A DNA stretch of 64,000 bases from Pseudomonadales bacterium (GTDB lineage Bacteria; Pseudomonadota; Gammaproteobacteria; Pseudomonadales; JAHRWD01): assembly GCA_029210125.1 (NCBI GenBank), contig JARGPR010000005.1:181115-245114 (forward strand), read 5' to 3'. The notes under the pieces are model-generated. The model was not told where the DNA came from. It ran no database searches and saw nothing but the letters and a program-made list of their open reading frames with translations. Numbering within the stretch: position 1 is the first letter of the stretch; each line of letters opens with the position of its first letter. A program made the translations under genes and the position numbers. Of this stretch, positions 53,261 through 61,959 are shown piece after piece.

Positions 53261-54448
53261 TTATAAATTAGGGATAGCGCTAAGTGCACCGGCCATATAT
53301 TTGGCGGAAAGATTGTCATCTGACCGCAAACCAATAACCTCATCTAGTCGCCAAGCTTCACTTTGCTGTTCCTGTTTTTCTACCAAGTAGATTTGGTGTT
53401 TTTTCAGCAGGTTTAAAATTTCCGGGGTGTGGCAGGTAAAAATTATTTGTGCTTGATGGGGATTAGTATGTTCAAACTTAAATAGCTCTATGATGTGTGG
53501 AAGCATATGTGGATGAAGGTCGTTATCTATCTCATCAATAACAGCAACACCGCCGTTCTCCAGAACCGGTAGTATCCTTCTGAGCAAAACAAAAGCTGAT
53601 TGAGTGCCGCTTGATTCTTCAAAGAATGGCAATGTGAATTCTGCATTTCCCGATGTATGAATACCAAAAGGCACAAATATCTTAGATTTATTTCCTCGTT
53701 GATCTTGGGCATCAGCCTCGCTAATGTCGATAGAGCATAAGCCTAAGTCAAAACCACACATTAACTCCTCCATACGGGAGTGTAACTGATCATGCTTTTG
53801 AAAGAATTCGGCGCTCTCGAGCAATGTACTATGGTCGAAATGATGACGGCCACGAACATTGATGTTGTAGACGTAGCAATCAAAGTATTTGACAAAACTG
53901 GTGGCAAGTTCTACATCATAATTATGTGCGGCAGAAATTAGTGATGCATTGCTGCGAATTTTTGTTGCTTTTGATGCGGGAAAACCGAATTTTTGTTGCT
54001 TGTATTTGTAGTTATTGTCGTTGTCTAAATCGCGGGAAAAAATGTAACTAAATAAATGGCTGGTTTTTTGGTGGAGTGATTCGTGAGAAACATGTCCTTG
54101 ATTTAGTTCAAGCTTGTAGCGGTATTCAGTGCCTTTATTAATGAAGGTGATCTCAAACTTGGTTGGCTCATCTCTTTTCAATGCATGAGGTTGGTATGGG
54201 GTAGCGGTTTCAGGGTCGCTGCCCAAGAACGAATTACAGATAAACCAGCTCAGGAATGCGAGGGGTTTAATCAGCTGTGTTTTGCCTGAACCATTTGCGC
54301 CAATTACTGCTGCGACCTTATTCAGGCGTAGAGTAGGAGACACTTCAATATCAAAAGCGGAGGACGACGGTTTCTTGCCTAACTTAAATGAGAGGCTGGT
54401 TTCCTCGGCAAAGGAATAGAAGTTTGAAAATTTGAGTTGTATTATCAT
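53261..54448 (-). CDS. RloA-like ABC/AAA ATPase
   Basis: A 395-aa SMC-like ATPase. The N terminus MIIQLKFSNFYSFAEETSLSF is the usual strand pair. Walker A GANGSGKT is at 50-57. Walker B is GGVAVIDEIDNDLHP near residue 300, followed by the switch histidine in FTCHTPEILN. A signature-like stretch SSGTQSAFVLLRR precedes it. With the RloB-like gene it forms a two-component ATPase-TOPRIM module of the kind that senses phage and triggers abortive infection. Its ATG is the last three bases of one arm of a perfect 20-bp inverted repeat. Confidence 0.85.
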   Translation of the reverse strand: MIIQLKFSNFYSFAEETSLSFKLGKKPSSSAFDIEVSPTLRLNKVAAVIGANGSGKTQLIKPLAFLSWFICNSFLGSDPETATPYQPHALKRDEPTKFEITFINKGTEYRYKLELNQGHVSHESLHQKTSHLFSYIFSRDLDNDNNYKYKQQKFGFPASKATKIRSNASLISAAHNYDVELATSFVKYFDCYVYNINVRGRHHFDHSTLLESAEFFQKHDQLHSRMEELMCGFDLGLCSIDISEADAQDQRGNKSKIFVPFGIHTSGNAEFTLPFFEESSGTQSAFVLLRRILPVLENGGVAVIDEIDNDLHPHMLPHIIELFKFEHTNPHQAQIIFTCHTPEILNLLKKHQIYLVEKQEQQSEAWRLDEVIGLRSDDNLSAKYMAGALSAIPNL

Positions 54449-54493
54449 AGTAAGCCAAAATCAACGTTTGTATGTTGATTTTGGCTTACTATG
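54446..54493. promoter_or_regulatory. Perfect 20-bp inverted repeat enclosing the RloA-like start codon
   Basis: The arms 54446-54465 and 54474-54493 are exact reverse complements with an 8-nt spacer. On the minus strand the distal arm ends in the ATG of the ATPase gene, so in mRNA the start codon and the sequence where a ribosome-binding site should be would be base-paired. It could be an autoregulatory operator or a translational lock that opens on infection. Confidence 0.75.
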
Positions 54494-54802
54494 TGTATTT
54501 AGGCAAGGTATTAGTGGGTTTGATGTAGGTTTGAATAAAATTCAGTTCAGATCGTACAATCACAGCACTTGAGCGGTTTACCTTGTCCTAAGAATTAAAA
54601 GGAATTGAATTAAAAGAGACGCTACCCTTTAGCCTTGTACGATAAGGCCACGTAATATAAAAAAAGGCGGTTTGATTCTGCGAAAGGAATTAAACCGCCT
54701 TGAACATATAAAGATTCGGTGATTCTTCCAGGAACCCAATTAACTGGGTTAGCCACTCAGAAGAAAAATGAAGCTCTATTTTACTCTGTCAGACCTCTAA
54801 AA
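54449..54802. other. Region between the defence pair and the alcohol dehydrogenase
   Basis: The 354 bp contain the inverted repeat at 54446-54493, a terminator at 54657-54701 and no coding sequence. Promoter elements for the minus-strand ATPase should lie at about 54500-54560, but I see no strong hexamers. Confidence 0.5.
54657..54701 (-). terminator. Rho-independent terminator of the alcohol dehydrogenase gene
   Basis: The arms at 54664-54678 and 54687-54701 pair over 15 bp with one G-U. Read on the minus strand the stem is followed by seven Ts. It lies about 100 bp after the stop of the iron-containing alcohol dehydrogenase. Confidence 0.85.
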
Positions 54803-56035
54803 CTAGACCATCATAGTGCGAATTAAAGTTTCACACTCGCTTTGATCCATCATCTTCGGTGCAGGCATGGCTGAGCCTTCTGTTACAGCTCTTGTGGCAA
54901 TTGCAGAAACATCTGAGGCCTTGATGGCTTCAAGAGTAGTACCAATGCCGAATGTCACGTTAAGTTGCACAACGGCGTCAATAAACTTATCTGCTTTTGT
55001 ACTAACAGAATCGCTGGGCAAGCTCAGTGAGAGCATGTCAGCCAACTCAGCCAACTCAGCCAACTCAGCCAAACGGTCTTCAATTTTCTCCTTTGAGAAG
55101 CGTAGCACTTCGGGTAGAACCACTGCATTTGCCAATCCATGGGGTGTGCTGTACCAGGCACCAAATTGATGAGCAATGGCATGCACAAAACCCACGCCGC
55201 CGGTATTGATGGTAATACCTCCGCAATAAGCGGCAAATGAGACCTGCTCACGCGCTTCAATATTCTTGCCATCAGCGAAAGCGACCGGTAAATATTTGAA
55301 GAGCATTTCTATGGATTGCTTGGCATAAGCATCACCAATTGGATTTGTCCGTGTGCCTATCCAGGATTCAATAGCATGGGTCAGAGCATCCATACCTGTT
55401 GCTGCGGTAATTGAAGGTGGTAAGCCAGTAATCAACTCTGGGTCAAGTGCAACCGCTTTCGGGGTAATTTTAGGGTCGACGACAAAAAATTTTTCGTGAG
55501 TGTCCGCATCTGAAACAACCGCAGCCAACGTTGCTTCTGAGCCTGTACCCGATGTGGTTGGGATTGCAAACAAGAGAACGGGCTCATTTTTGACTGTCTC
55601 GTAACCCACGACCTTTTGCGGTTTACCGCCATTCGTAGCAGCAGCAGCGATAGTTTTCGCCGCATCGATTGAAGAACCACCACCTATGGCCAAAATCGCA
55701 TCACAGTTATTTTTCAACTGTATAGCCAGACCATCTTCAATAAGGTCCAATGTTGGATCAGGTAAAACACCATCAAACACGATGACCTCAACACCTTTCT
55801 GTTTAAGCGCATCGGTGGCCTTTGCGACGACACCTAGTTCAAGCAGGGGCTTGTCGGTAACAATGAGGATTTTTGATACATTGAGTCCACTAATATGAGC
55901 ACATAATTGTTCCGCACTACCTGGCCCCACAAAGGTCAATGGACCAGGAGCTGAGGGTAATACACTCATCATAGATTTAAAGCCCTTCGTCTTCGCTTTA
56001 TTCGTGACTAGGGTTAAGAGTTTTTCCTGTTCCAT
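54803..56035 (-). CDS. Iron-containing alcohol dehydrogenase
   Basis: A 410-aa group III alcohol dehydrogenase. NAD-binding GGGSSIDAAK and TTSGTGSEA are clear. The iron ligands appear in ATGMDALTHAIESW, FVHAIAHQFGAWYSTPHGLANAVVLP (three His) and DP near 205. The family oxidises alcohols or reduces aldehydes in the cytoplasm. The ATG has GAGGAAG just upstream. Within the coding sequence a 9-bp unit is repeated at 55039-55074, encoding repeated A-E-L. It is monocistronic, with a terminator downstream and a dyad-rich region upstream. Confidence 0.92.
   Translation of the reverse strand: MEQEKLLTLVTNKAKTKGFKSMMSVLPSAPGPLTFVGPGSAEQLCAHISGLNVSKILIVTDKPLLELGVVAKATDALKQKGVEVIVFDGVLPDPTLDLIEDGLAIQLKNNCDAILAIGGGSSIDAAKTIAAAATNGGKPQKVVGYETVKNEPVLLFAIPTTSGTGSEATLAAVVSDADTHEKFFVVDPKITPKAVALDPELITGLPPSITAATGMDALTHAIESWIGTRTNPIGDAYAKQSIEMLFKYLPVAFADGKNIEAREQVSFAAYCGGITINTGGVGFVHAIAHQFGAWYSTPHGLANAVVLPEVLRFSKEKIEDRLAELAELAELADMLSLSLPSDSVSTKADKFIDAVVQLNVTFGIGTTLEAIKASDVSAIATRAVTEGSAMPAPKMMDQSECETLIRTMMV
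55039..55074. repeat. 9-bp tandem repeat inside the alcohol dehydrogenase gene
   Basis: CAGCCAACT occurs three times in a row and then once as CAGCCAAAC. It is in frame, so copy-number changes would add or remove an A-E-L type tripeptide in a surface helix without breaking the frame. Confidence 0.8.
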
Positions 56036-57151
56036 TTTTCTTCCTCAATAATAATTAACAGATTACCGGCTTGCTGAAGACCGGAATAAAAAACTATTTT
56101 TCTTCTAAGGCGCTCTGCTCAAGACGAACGCCCTGCCAACCGTGACCTATAAATTAAAACACCCCGATTGAAACCGGCTGAATTTATAATGTGCTACGTT
56201 ACAACGTAACATTTTAGCGTAACGTTATAGCTATTGCTAACCATTTACCAGCCGCTGAGACAAATTGTCGCATGCGTATTGGGCATGCTGTCGTACCGTT
56301 ATTTCGCCGAATAACACTGCGAGAAATGTAAAGCTCTACTACGTGAAGATCAGTGCTATGCATTTACCAGTGCATATACTTTTGACCTTTTTGTCACATC
56401 AAACCATTAAGGCAGGTCGGCATTAATGTATCTTCTCAGCCATTTACCAATGAGCTATCCAAACAGTTACGCGATGAATTGCGGCAACAATGGAAGGCTG
56501 AACGGCCCCAGATCATCGTCGTGCGGCACGCAGCCACCAAGAAAAAAATGGGGTTAGATCTTTTTGTGCCTCACAGTTTTTCGCAGTTTGATTCAATGCC
56601 TAGACCTTTGAGCCTAGAATAGGCCGGCGCTAGAAGGGAGAGAGTCAAGCATTGAGTTAATATATTACATGGTTGTAACCTAGGCAGGGTATTGTATTGC
56701 TGCAACAATACGCATAACTACAAGACGCGATTTTTGTCCTCAAATGTAGCCATTGAAAATTTGCTCGGGATCAAGGCGCAGCCAGTTCAATTTCCTTCCA
56801 TAGTATATCTTTGCCATTATTTTCTAGCGGCGTTTTAGCCTTGATCTGCTAGTTAAGCAGACTATGCCGAAGTTCATGTCGTAAGGCTTCTGCTGTATCC
56901 CCCCCGATTAACAACTCTCTAAAGCCTGTTCTAAAAAGTGTGCCTGACTCAAACTGGTGCATGATACTGCTTGTACCAATTCTGGCTCCCCATCTCGGTG
57001 AGTGTAGTCCACATGAAAGTCTCAGTGCGTCCTCTTAAAATAATACAACCTACTGTTTTTATTGGTAATGATTTATTTGGCCTGTTTATTGCATTTAGTG
57101 TCGGATGATCGCGGAATGCCGTTAATTAGAATATATCTATAGAGACGAATA
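56036..57151. other. 1.1-kb gene-poor gap with possible gene remnant
   Basis: No intact gene is supported. On the plus strand a frame without a start codon runs from about 56413 to the TAG at 56620-56622 and encodes a plausible soluble segment (NELSKQLRDELRQQW.., IIVVRHAATKKK), which may be a fragment of a lost gene. The part near 56770-57000 looks degenerate on both strands. Operator-like repeats lie at 56192-56231, and the promoter of the NarK-like gene must be near 57100. I see no transposase or integrase signature. Confidence 0.5.
56192..56231. promoter_or_regulatory. GTAAC/GTTAC repeat cluster, putative operator
   Basis: Between 56192 and 56231 the pentamers GTTAC, GTAAC and GTAAC followed by GTTA are arranged as overlapping inverted repeats: GTTAC-AAC-GTAAC and TAACGTTA, flanked by GCTA and TAGC. 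The block lies about 160 bp upstream of the alcohol dehydrogenase gene, which it may control. No regulator gene is adjacent. Confidence 0.4.
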
Positions 57152-58624
57152 ATGAGCAAATCACAACTAAACCTGCTGGACTTTTCAAGTCGACCAATTA
57201 GAACTCTGCATACCGCGTGGTTTGCTTTCTTTTTAACCTTTGTGATGTGGTTTAGCCATGCGCCAATGAAGCCCTTTATTATGGCTGCCTTTGATATGAG
57301 CAATGCTCAATGGAAGGCCCTGCTAATACTTAATGTCGCTCTGACCATTCCGGCCAGAATCGTGGTCGGCATTATGGTCGACAAGCTCGGGCCACGGATC
57401 GTATACAGCGCGCTACTGATTGCCTCGGCATTTTTATGTTGGGGTTTTGCCTTTGCGCAAAGCTACGAGCAACTGGCTCTGTTCCGCTTTCTATGTGGCT
57501 TTATCGGTGCTGGATTTGTAATTGGTATTCGTCTGGTTGGTGAGTGGTTCCCCGCAAAAACGGTCGGTTTAGCCGAAGGGATTTACGGTGGTTGGGGCAA
57601 CTTCGGTTCCGCAGCGGCAGCCTGGACACTGCCTGCTATCGCCGCCTACCTTTATGGCGGTGATGATGGCTGGCGCTATGCTATCGCAACCACCGGCGCG
57701 GTGGCTTTCTTATACGGGTTTTTCTTTTATAAAACCGCCCGCAACACCCCTAAGGGCTCGACCTACTTTAAGCCCAAAAAATCCGGCGGTCTGGAAGTAT
57801 CTAACAAGCGTGATTTTTACTTTTACCTTGCGATGAATATACCCATGTATCTCGCACTGGCGGTACTCGCATGGAAATTGTCGGCCCCCGCCATCGGCCT
57901 GCTAACAGAAACCTATACGCAGATTATTTGGTTAATTCTAGCAGTGCTTTTTGTTTATCAGGTTTACAGTATTTATCAGGTCAATAAGGAGCATCTTAAG
58001 CACAGTTTGCCTGAAGTTGAGCAATACAAGTTTAAACAGGTGGCTATTCTGGACTGGGCCTATTTTGTTACCTTTGGCTCCGAGCTTGCGGTAGTCTCCA
58101 TGCTGCCTGCCTTTTTTATGGAAACCTTTGATCTTAGCCCCGTCAAAGCTGGTTTGCTCGGCGGTGCTTTCGCCATTATGAATTTGATTGCCCGCCCCGG
58201 TGGTGGCTTTCTTTCCGATAAATTCGGACGCAAGAAAACCATGACTATCCTGATTTGTGGTTTGACTATTGGTTACTTGATTCTATCTACCGTTGAAAGT
58301 AGCTGGAGCATTCCTCTTGCTGTAGCAGCGGTTATGTTTTGCTCTTTCTTTGTGCAGGCCGGAGAAGGGGCTGTGTTTGCGATGGTGCCCCTGGTTAAGC
58401 GTCGCATGACTGGGCAGATTGCTGGTATGGTTGGGGCCTACGGTAACGTTGGTGGCGTAACGTTCTTAACGGTTTACTCCTTTGTCAATACCTCTACTTT
58501 TTTTATGATCATTGCTGCCGCCGCTGGAATATGCCTGCTGCTTGTTCAGTTTATTGATGAGCCCGAAGGCCATATGCATGAAGTGTTGCCTGATGGCACT
58601 GTACAGCTAATTGAAGTCTCTTAA
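57152..58624 (+). CDS. NarK-family nitrate/nitrite transporter (MFS)
   Basis: A 490-aa MFS protein with 12 predicted TM helices. The NNP-family start is seen in [19 protein letters not shown], the nitrate signature region in [19 protein letters not shown] and its second counterpart in [14 protein letters not shown], with arginines in RLVGEWF and [17 protein letters not shown] longer cytoplasmic loop lies in the middle. It imports nitrate or exports nitrite. It stands alone, without nitrate reductase genes nearby. Confidence 0.88.
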   Translation: MSKSQLNLLDFSSRPIRTLHTAWFAFFLTFVMWFSHAPMKPFIMAAFDMSNAQWKALLILNVALTIPARIVVGIMVDKLGPRIVYSALLIASAFLCWGFAFAQSYEQLALFRFLCGFIGAGFVIGIRLVGEWFPAKTVGLAEGIYGGWGNFGSAAAAWTLPAIAAYLYGGDDGWRYAIATTGAVAFLYGFFFYKTARNTPKGSTYFKPKKSGGLEVSNKRDFYFYLAMNIPMYLALAVLAWKLSAPAIGLLTETYTQIIWLILAVLFVYQVYSIYQVNKEHLKHSLPEVEQYKFKQVAILDWAYFVTFGSELAVVSMLPAFFMETFDLSPVKAGLLGGAFAIMNLIARPGGGFLSDKFGRKKTMTILICGLTIGYLILSTVESSWSIPLAVAAVMFCSFFVQAGEGAVFAMVPLVKRRMTGQIAGMVGAYGNVGGVTFLTVYSFVNTSTFFMIIAAAAGICLLLVQFIDEPEGHMHEVLPDGTVQLIEVS

Positions 58625-58666
58625 CTTTTAGGTAGACTGGCAAACTAGCGCCCCAGGTAATTTTTT

Positions 58667-58701
58667 AAAAAGCAGCCAAGAATGATGCTGCTTTTTTTTT
58701 T
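58667..58701 (+). terminator. Rho-independent terminator of the NarK-like gene
   Basis: AAAAAGCAGC (58667-58676) pairs with GCTGCTTTTT starting at 58687, followed by a run of Ts to 58701. It is 43 bp after the stop codon. Confidence 0.9.
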
Positions 58702-59160
58702 GCATACGATTTTGCAGCGGATTATTAGAAAGCTCGGCGGTACACACTGATGATTCCTTTCATAGGATTGATATGCGTAGACCATACTTATACGGGGTCG
58801 CTTTATCATAGTTGAAGGAAGCGATTATACGGCGTGAGTTTTACAAAATTATTGTGAGTGTATATCGAGCTTAGTGATTTACATCAACCAGTTTTACGAT
58901 ACCGGTCGACTAGTAAGTCGAGGTGGTTCCCGGGGTTAGTCTGCCTCCCTCCCTTTCTTCATTGATGTACGCAGGTTCAACTATGAAGAGCGTCATTAGT
59001 GCTTATATTCCATATGACATTTCGGTTTGTTTTTGTAGTGATAGGGTCATGATCCCATACGCTAGCCCTATAGGATGGGTGCTGTTATTGCCGTGACCTT
59101 CCTGGCTGACCACTTACGCTGAGTAGTCAGCTTTACCATAAATTTATTTTCTCTGTATGC

Positions 59161-59192
59161 TTGACCCTAAAGTATGCTCCAGGGTTTATACT
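59161..59192 (+). promoter_or_regulatory. MerR/ZntR-type promoter with 20-bp spacer and dyad operator
   Basis: A -35 TTGACC (59161-59166) and -10 TATACT (59187-59192) are separated by 20 bp, the over-long spacing that MerR-family activators correct by DNA distortion. Centred in the spacer is a 22-bp dyad whose ends are ACCCT (59164-59168) and AGGGT (59181-59185), very close in layout to the E. coli ZntR operator of zntA. It drives the regulator gene itself and the coupled efflux permease. Confidence 0.85.
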
Positions 59193-59223
59193 CCATCTCA
59201 TATATGCTGTGGAGGATTAATCA

Positions 59224-59631
59224 ATGCGCATTGGTGAGCTAGCAAAACAAAGTGGCTTGACGGTTGATACGCTGCGCTATTACGAAAAAGAGGGAGTGAT
59301 CCCCGCTCCGGCGCGCAGTGAATCGGGGTATCGAGAGTATCTGCCTGAGACGGTCGATTTTCTGCGCTTTGTTCAAAGCGCCAAAGCGGTCGGTTTTTCC
59401 CTTAAAGAGTGCCGGAATCTGCTGGAGATTTTTCACCATAGGAGTGCACACACCTGTGCAGAGGTGAAGAGCTTATCCGAGATAAAACTCGAAGAGCTAG
59501 ATCAGCAAATGAAAAATTTAAAAGCAATGCACCAAACCCTTAAAGCCATTTCTGATGCCTGCTGTGGCAGCACTGAATCCGCTGCCAGTTGTGCGATTTT
59601 AAATCACCTGGAAGAGGCTTCAATGCCATGA
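59224..59631 (+). CDS. zntR: Zn(II)-responsive MerR-family regulator ZntR
   Basis: A 135-aa MerR protein. The HTH is RIGELAKQSGLTVDTLRYYEKEGVI and the wing RSESGYREY. Metal-binding cysteines fall at 78 (HTCAEV), 113-114 (DACCGS) and 123 (SCAIL), matching ZntR Cys79, Cys114/115 and Cys124. The His119 of E. coli ZntR is replaced, so one zinc site may differ. GGAGG precedes the ATG by eight bases. The stop overlaps the efflux permease start (ATGA). Confidence 0.92.
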   Translation: MRIGELAKQSGLTVDTLRYYEKEGVIPAPARSESGYREYLPETVDFLRFVQSAKAVGFSLKECRNLLEIFHHRSAHTCAEVKSLSEIKLEELDQQMKNLKAMHQTLKAISDACCGSTESAASCAILNHLEEASMP

Positions 59632-60713
59632 TGTTTTTGACGAATTTCCTCGAGCTTTCCCTTGAGGCCGCTCCATGGCTGGTGTTCGGTTTGTTATTGG
59701 GGGGATTGGTGGGTAGCGTGATTCCCCGCTCGTTTTTAGAACGGCACCTTAGTGGTAATGGTTTGGGATCTATTTTAAAGGCCACGGTTTTAGGTGCACC
59801 GCTGCCGTTATGTTCATGCGGTGTGATCCCGGCTGCTTTGGGGCTTCGTAAAGCAGGTGCATCCAAACCTGCGACAGCGGCTTTTCTGGTCTCGACACCA
59901 GAAACAGGTGTCGATTCGATATCCGTAACCTACGCATTGCTGGGGCCTGTTATGGCAGTCGTCCGACCTGTTGCAGCCTTGTGCTCGGCGATAACCGCGG
60001 GTGTGCTGGTGGCGCTGTTTGATCGTGATGACAAACACAATGGTACCGTATCAGATGAAAGCTCAACGTCCTGTTGTGCCTCCAAAGCAAAACAGCAGGC
60101 AGTCCAGCCGGAAGCAGAAGAAAGTTGTTGCGCATCTTCTGGAAAAACTGAGCTGCAGAAAAATGGCCTGCTTAAAGTATGGGCAGATATTCAAACCACG
60201 TTTACTGATCTGTTAGACAGCATTGGCTTGTGGTTACTGGCGGGACTAGTGTTTGCGGCGGCGGTACAAACTTTTTTGCCAGCGACTTTTTTGAGTGCCT
60301 GGGGCCAGGGATTTATAGCAATGGGTGTTATGGTGCTGGTAGGTATTCCGATGTATATCTGCGCGACGGCCTCGACGCCGATAGCTGCCGGATTGGTGAT
60401 AGCGGGAGTTTCCCCAGGTGTTGCGCTCGTTCTTTTGCTGACTGGCCCTGCAACTAACCTCTCTACCCTGGGTGTTATTTCCCAGGAACTGGGCAAGCGC
60501 AGTATGTGGCTTTATTTGTTGGCTGTAGCGAGTACCGCGATGTTAGCGGGCTGGTTGGTGAATGCTCTATTCACTCTGTATGAAATTGATATCCAGGCTC
60601 AGGTTCACGCTGTGCACGTTGGCGTTCCGATCTGGCTGCAATGGGGTGCTTTGTTGTTGCTGCTCGCAGTGGCTTTCTATCAAAATATAATACCAAGATT
60701 AGCGAACAGATAA
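59628..60713 (+). CDS. SO_0444-family Cu/Zn efflux permease
   Basis: A 361-aa membrane protein of the ArsP/DUF318 permease superfamily. Two four- to five-TM bundles carry GAPLPLCSCGVIPAALGLRKAGASKPATAAFLVSTPETGVDS and VGIPMYICATASTPIAAGL, and the central cytoplasmic loop contains two CC clusters (SCCASK and SCCASS) that should bind thiophilic metal. It exports Zn or Cu from the cytoplasm. Start ATG 59628 overlaps the zntR stop, so it is expressed with its regulator. Confidence 0.9.
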   Translation: MMFLTNFLELSLEAAPWLVFGLLLGGLVGSVIPRSFLERHLSGNGLGSILKATVLGAPLPLCSCGVIPAALGLRKAGASKPATAAFLVSTPETGVDSISVTYALLGPVMAVVRPVAALCSAITAGVLVALFDRDDKHNGTVSDESSTSCCASKAKQQAVQPEAEESCCASSGKTELQKNGLLKVWADIQTTFTDLLDSIGLWLLAGLVFAAAVQTFLPATFLSAWGQGFIAMGVMVLVGIPMYICATASTPIAAGLVIAGVSPGVALVLLLTGPATNLSTLGVISQELGKRSMWLYLLAVASTAMLAGWLVNALFTLYEIDIQAQVHAVHVGVPIWLQWGALLLLLAVAFYQNIIPRLANR

Positions 60714-60865
60714 GAGAAGAGAGCCGGGTTGATAACGTGCCTCTGCGCCTTACCCAGACGCATGAATTCGATTCGCACACCAGGGGGCAACGTACAACCT
60801 GAAAAGCCGCAAGGCGATTATGGTGACAATACGGATACCAATATTTTTGGCCAGCGCTAGTCGGA

Positions 60866-61693
60866 TTAGTTTGTAAAATTGGCGGTTCGTTTCTCAAGAG
60901 CCGCCATCACTGCTTCTTTCTGGTTGGGCGTACCCATTACGCTGTCCTGCACTGCTGATTCCATAAGCAGCCCATCCTCCACGGACAGGTAATTTGCAGC
61001 GTTGAATAACTGCTTGTTGCCCCGTATAGCCTCGGGGTTTTTAGTGGCTATTTCACGCGCTGTGCTCAGGGCCAACGCAAGTGGATCACCGCTGATGCGT
61101 GTAATAAAACCATATTCTAGCGCTTCCTGTGCTGAGAAAACTCTGCCGGTGTAGGACAGTTCGCGCACAATATCCTCGGGAGCAAGATGGCGCATCAACT
61201 GAGTACCCGCCATATCGGGTACCAGCCCCCATTTAATCTCCATGATTGAAAAGCGCGTATCGGCTGCTGCGTAGCGCATGTCAGCTGCCAGCGCTAACTG
61301 AAACCCTCCGCCAAAGGCTACGCCATGCACTGCGGCGATCACCGGCATTGGCAAATCTCGCCACATCCACACTGCGTATTGGAGGTAGTTGGTAATACCA
61401 TGACTGCGTGTTGCCAGTGGTTCACGGTTGAGCTTAGGTTGCTTGGATGAACTTTCATCGGGATGACTATCCGCAACCATCTCGGAAAAGTTGCCCATAT
61501 CAAGGCCTGCGCAAAATGCTTTACCTTCACCTGATAAAACGACTGCTCGAACTTCAGGTGAATTGCGCAGCTGTTCACCCACTTCTGTAATGGCTGAAAA
61601 CATTTTGTCATCCAACGCATTCATTTTGTCGCTACGCACTAACCGTACATCGGCGACACCGTCGGTAATTTCAAAGGTGATTCGATCATTCAT
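60866..61693 (-). CDS. Crotonase/enoyl-CoA hydratase family protein
   Basis: A 275-aa crotonase. Oxyanion hole and substrate loop are GKAFCAGLDMGNF and GVAFGGGFQLALAADMRYA, and the catalytic region is FSIMEIKWGLVPDMAGTQ, where an Asp replaces the usual second Glu, pointing to isomerase or other crotonase chemistry rather than plain hydration. An insert at about 80-105 (HPDESSSKQPKLNREPL) lengthens the protein. It acts on CoA esters in the cytoplasm. Confidence 0.9.
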   Translation of the reverse strand: MNDRITFEITDGVADVRLVRSDKMNALDDKMFSAITEVGEQLRNSPEVRAVVLSGEGKAFCAGLDMGNFSEMVADSHPDESSSKQPKLNREPLATRSHGITNYLQYAVWMWRDLPMPVIAAVHGVAFGGGFQLALAADMRYAAADTRFSIMEIKWGLVPDMAGTQLMRHLAPEDIVRELSYTGRVFSAQEALEYGFITRISGDPLALALSTAREIATKNPEAIRGNKQLFNAANYLSVEDGLLMESAVQDSVMGTPNQKEAVMAALEKRTANFTN

Positions 61694-61901
61694 CTTGTTG
61701 CCCCTGTCTGAAAATCAGACCTCAACTCGATTTTATGTTGGTGATAGCAAAGTATCACAGCACTGGCTGTTGGTCGAAGGGTCCGTTGGACAAAGAGTGA
61801 AGATGTTCGTGTATGGTAGGTGAAAATTTTCTTTTGTGAGGTGAGGGCTCGCCGAAAAAAAGTAATGAGCGAACCGTAAAGGCTTTGGCATGTGTATAAA
61901 A

Positions 61902-61930
61902 AATGAAGGAGGCTTAGTGCCTCCTTCATT
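61902..61930 (-). terminator. Rho-independent terminator of the FabG-like gene
   Basis: AATGAAGGAGGC (61902-61913) pairs perfectly with 61919-61930 around a 5-nt loop. On the minus strand the stem ends in a T6 run. It lies 30 bp after the SDR stop. Confidence 0.92.
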
Positions 61931-61959
61931 GTCTTACGCAGTTACGAGGAACTATAGAA

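Larger units (their letters stand above)
58625..59223. other. 599-bp intergenic region upstream of zntR-like gene
   Basis: It contains the NarK terminator at the left and the MerR-type promoter at 59161-59192 at the right. Between them I find no gene; AT-rich sequence with short frames only. Confidence 0.6.

Noticed and set aside
55039..55074. CRISPR-like repeat
   Set aside because: The unit is 9 bp, tandem and without spacers, inside a coding gene.
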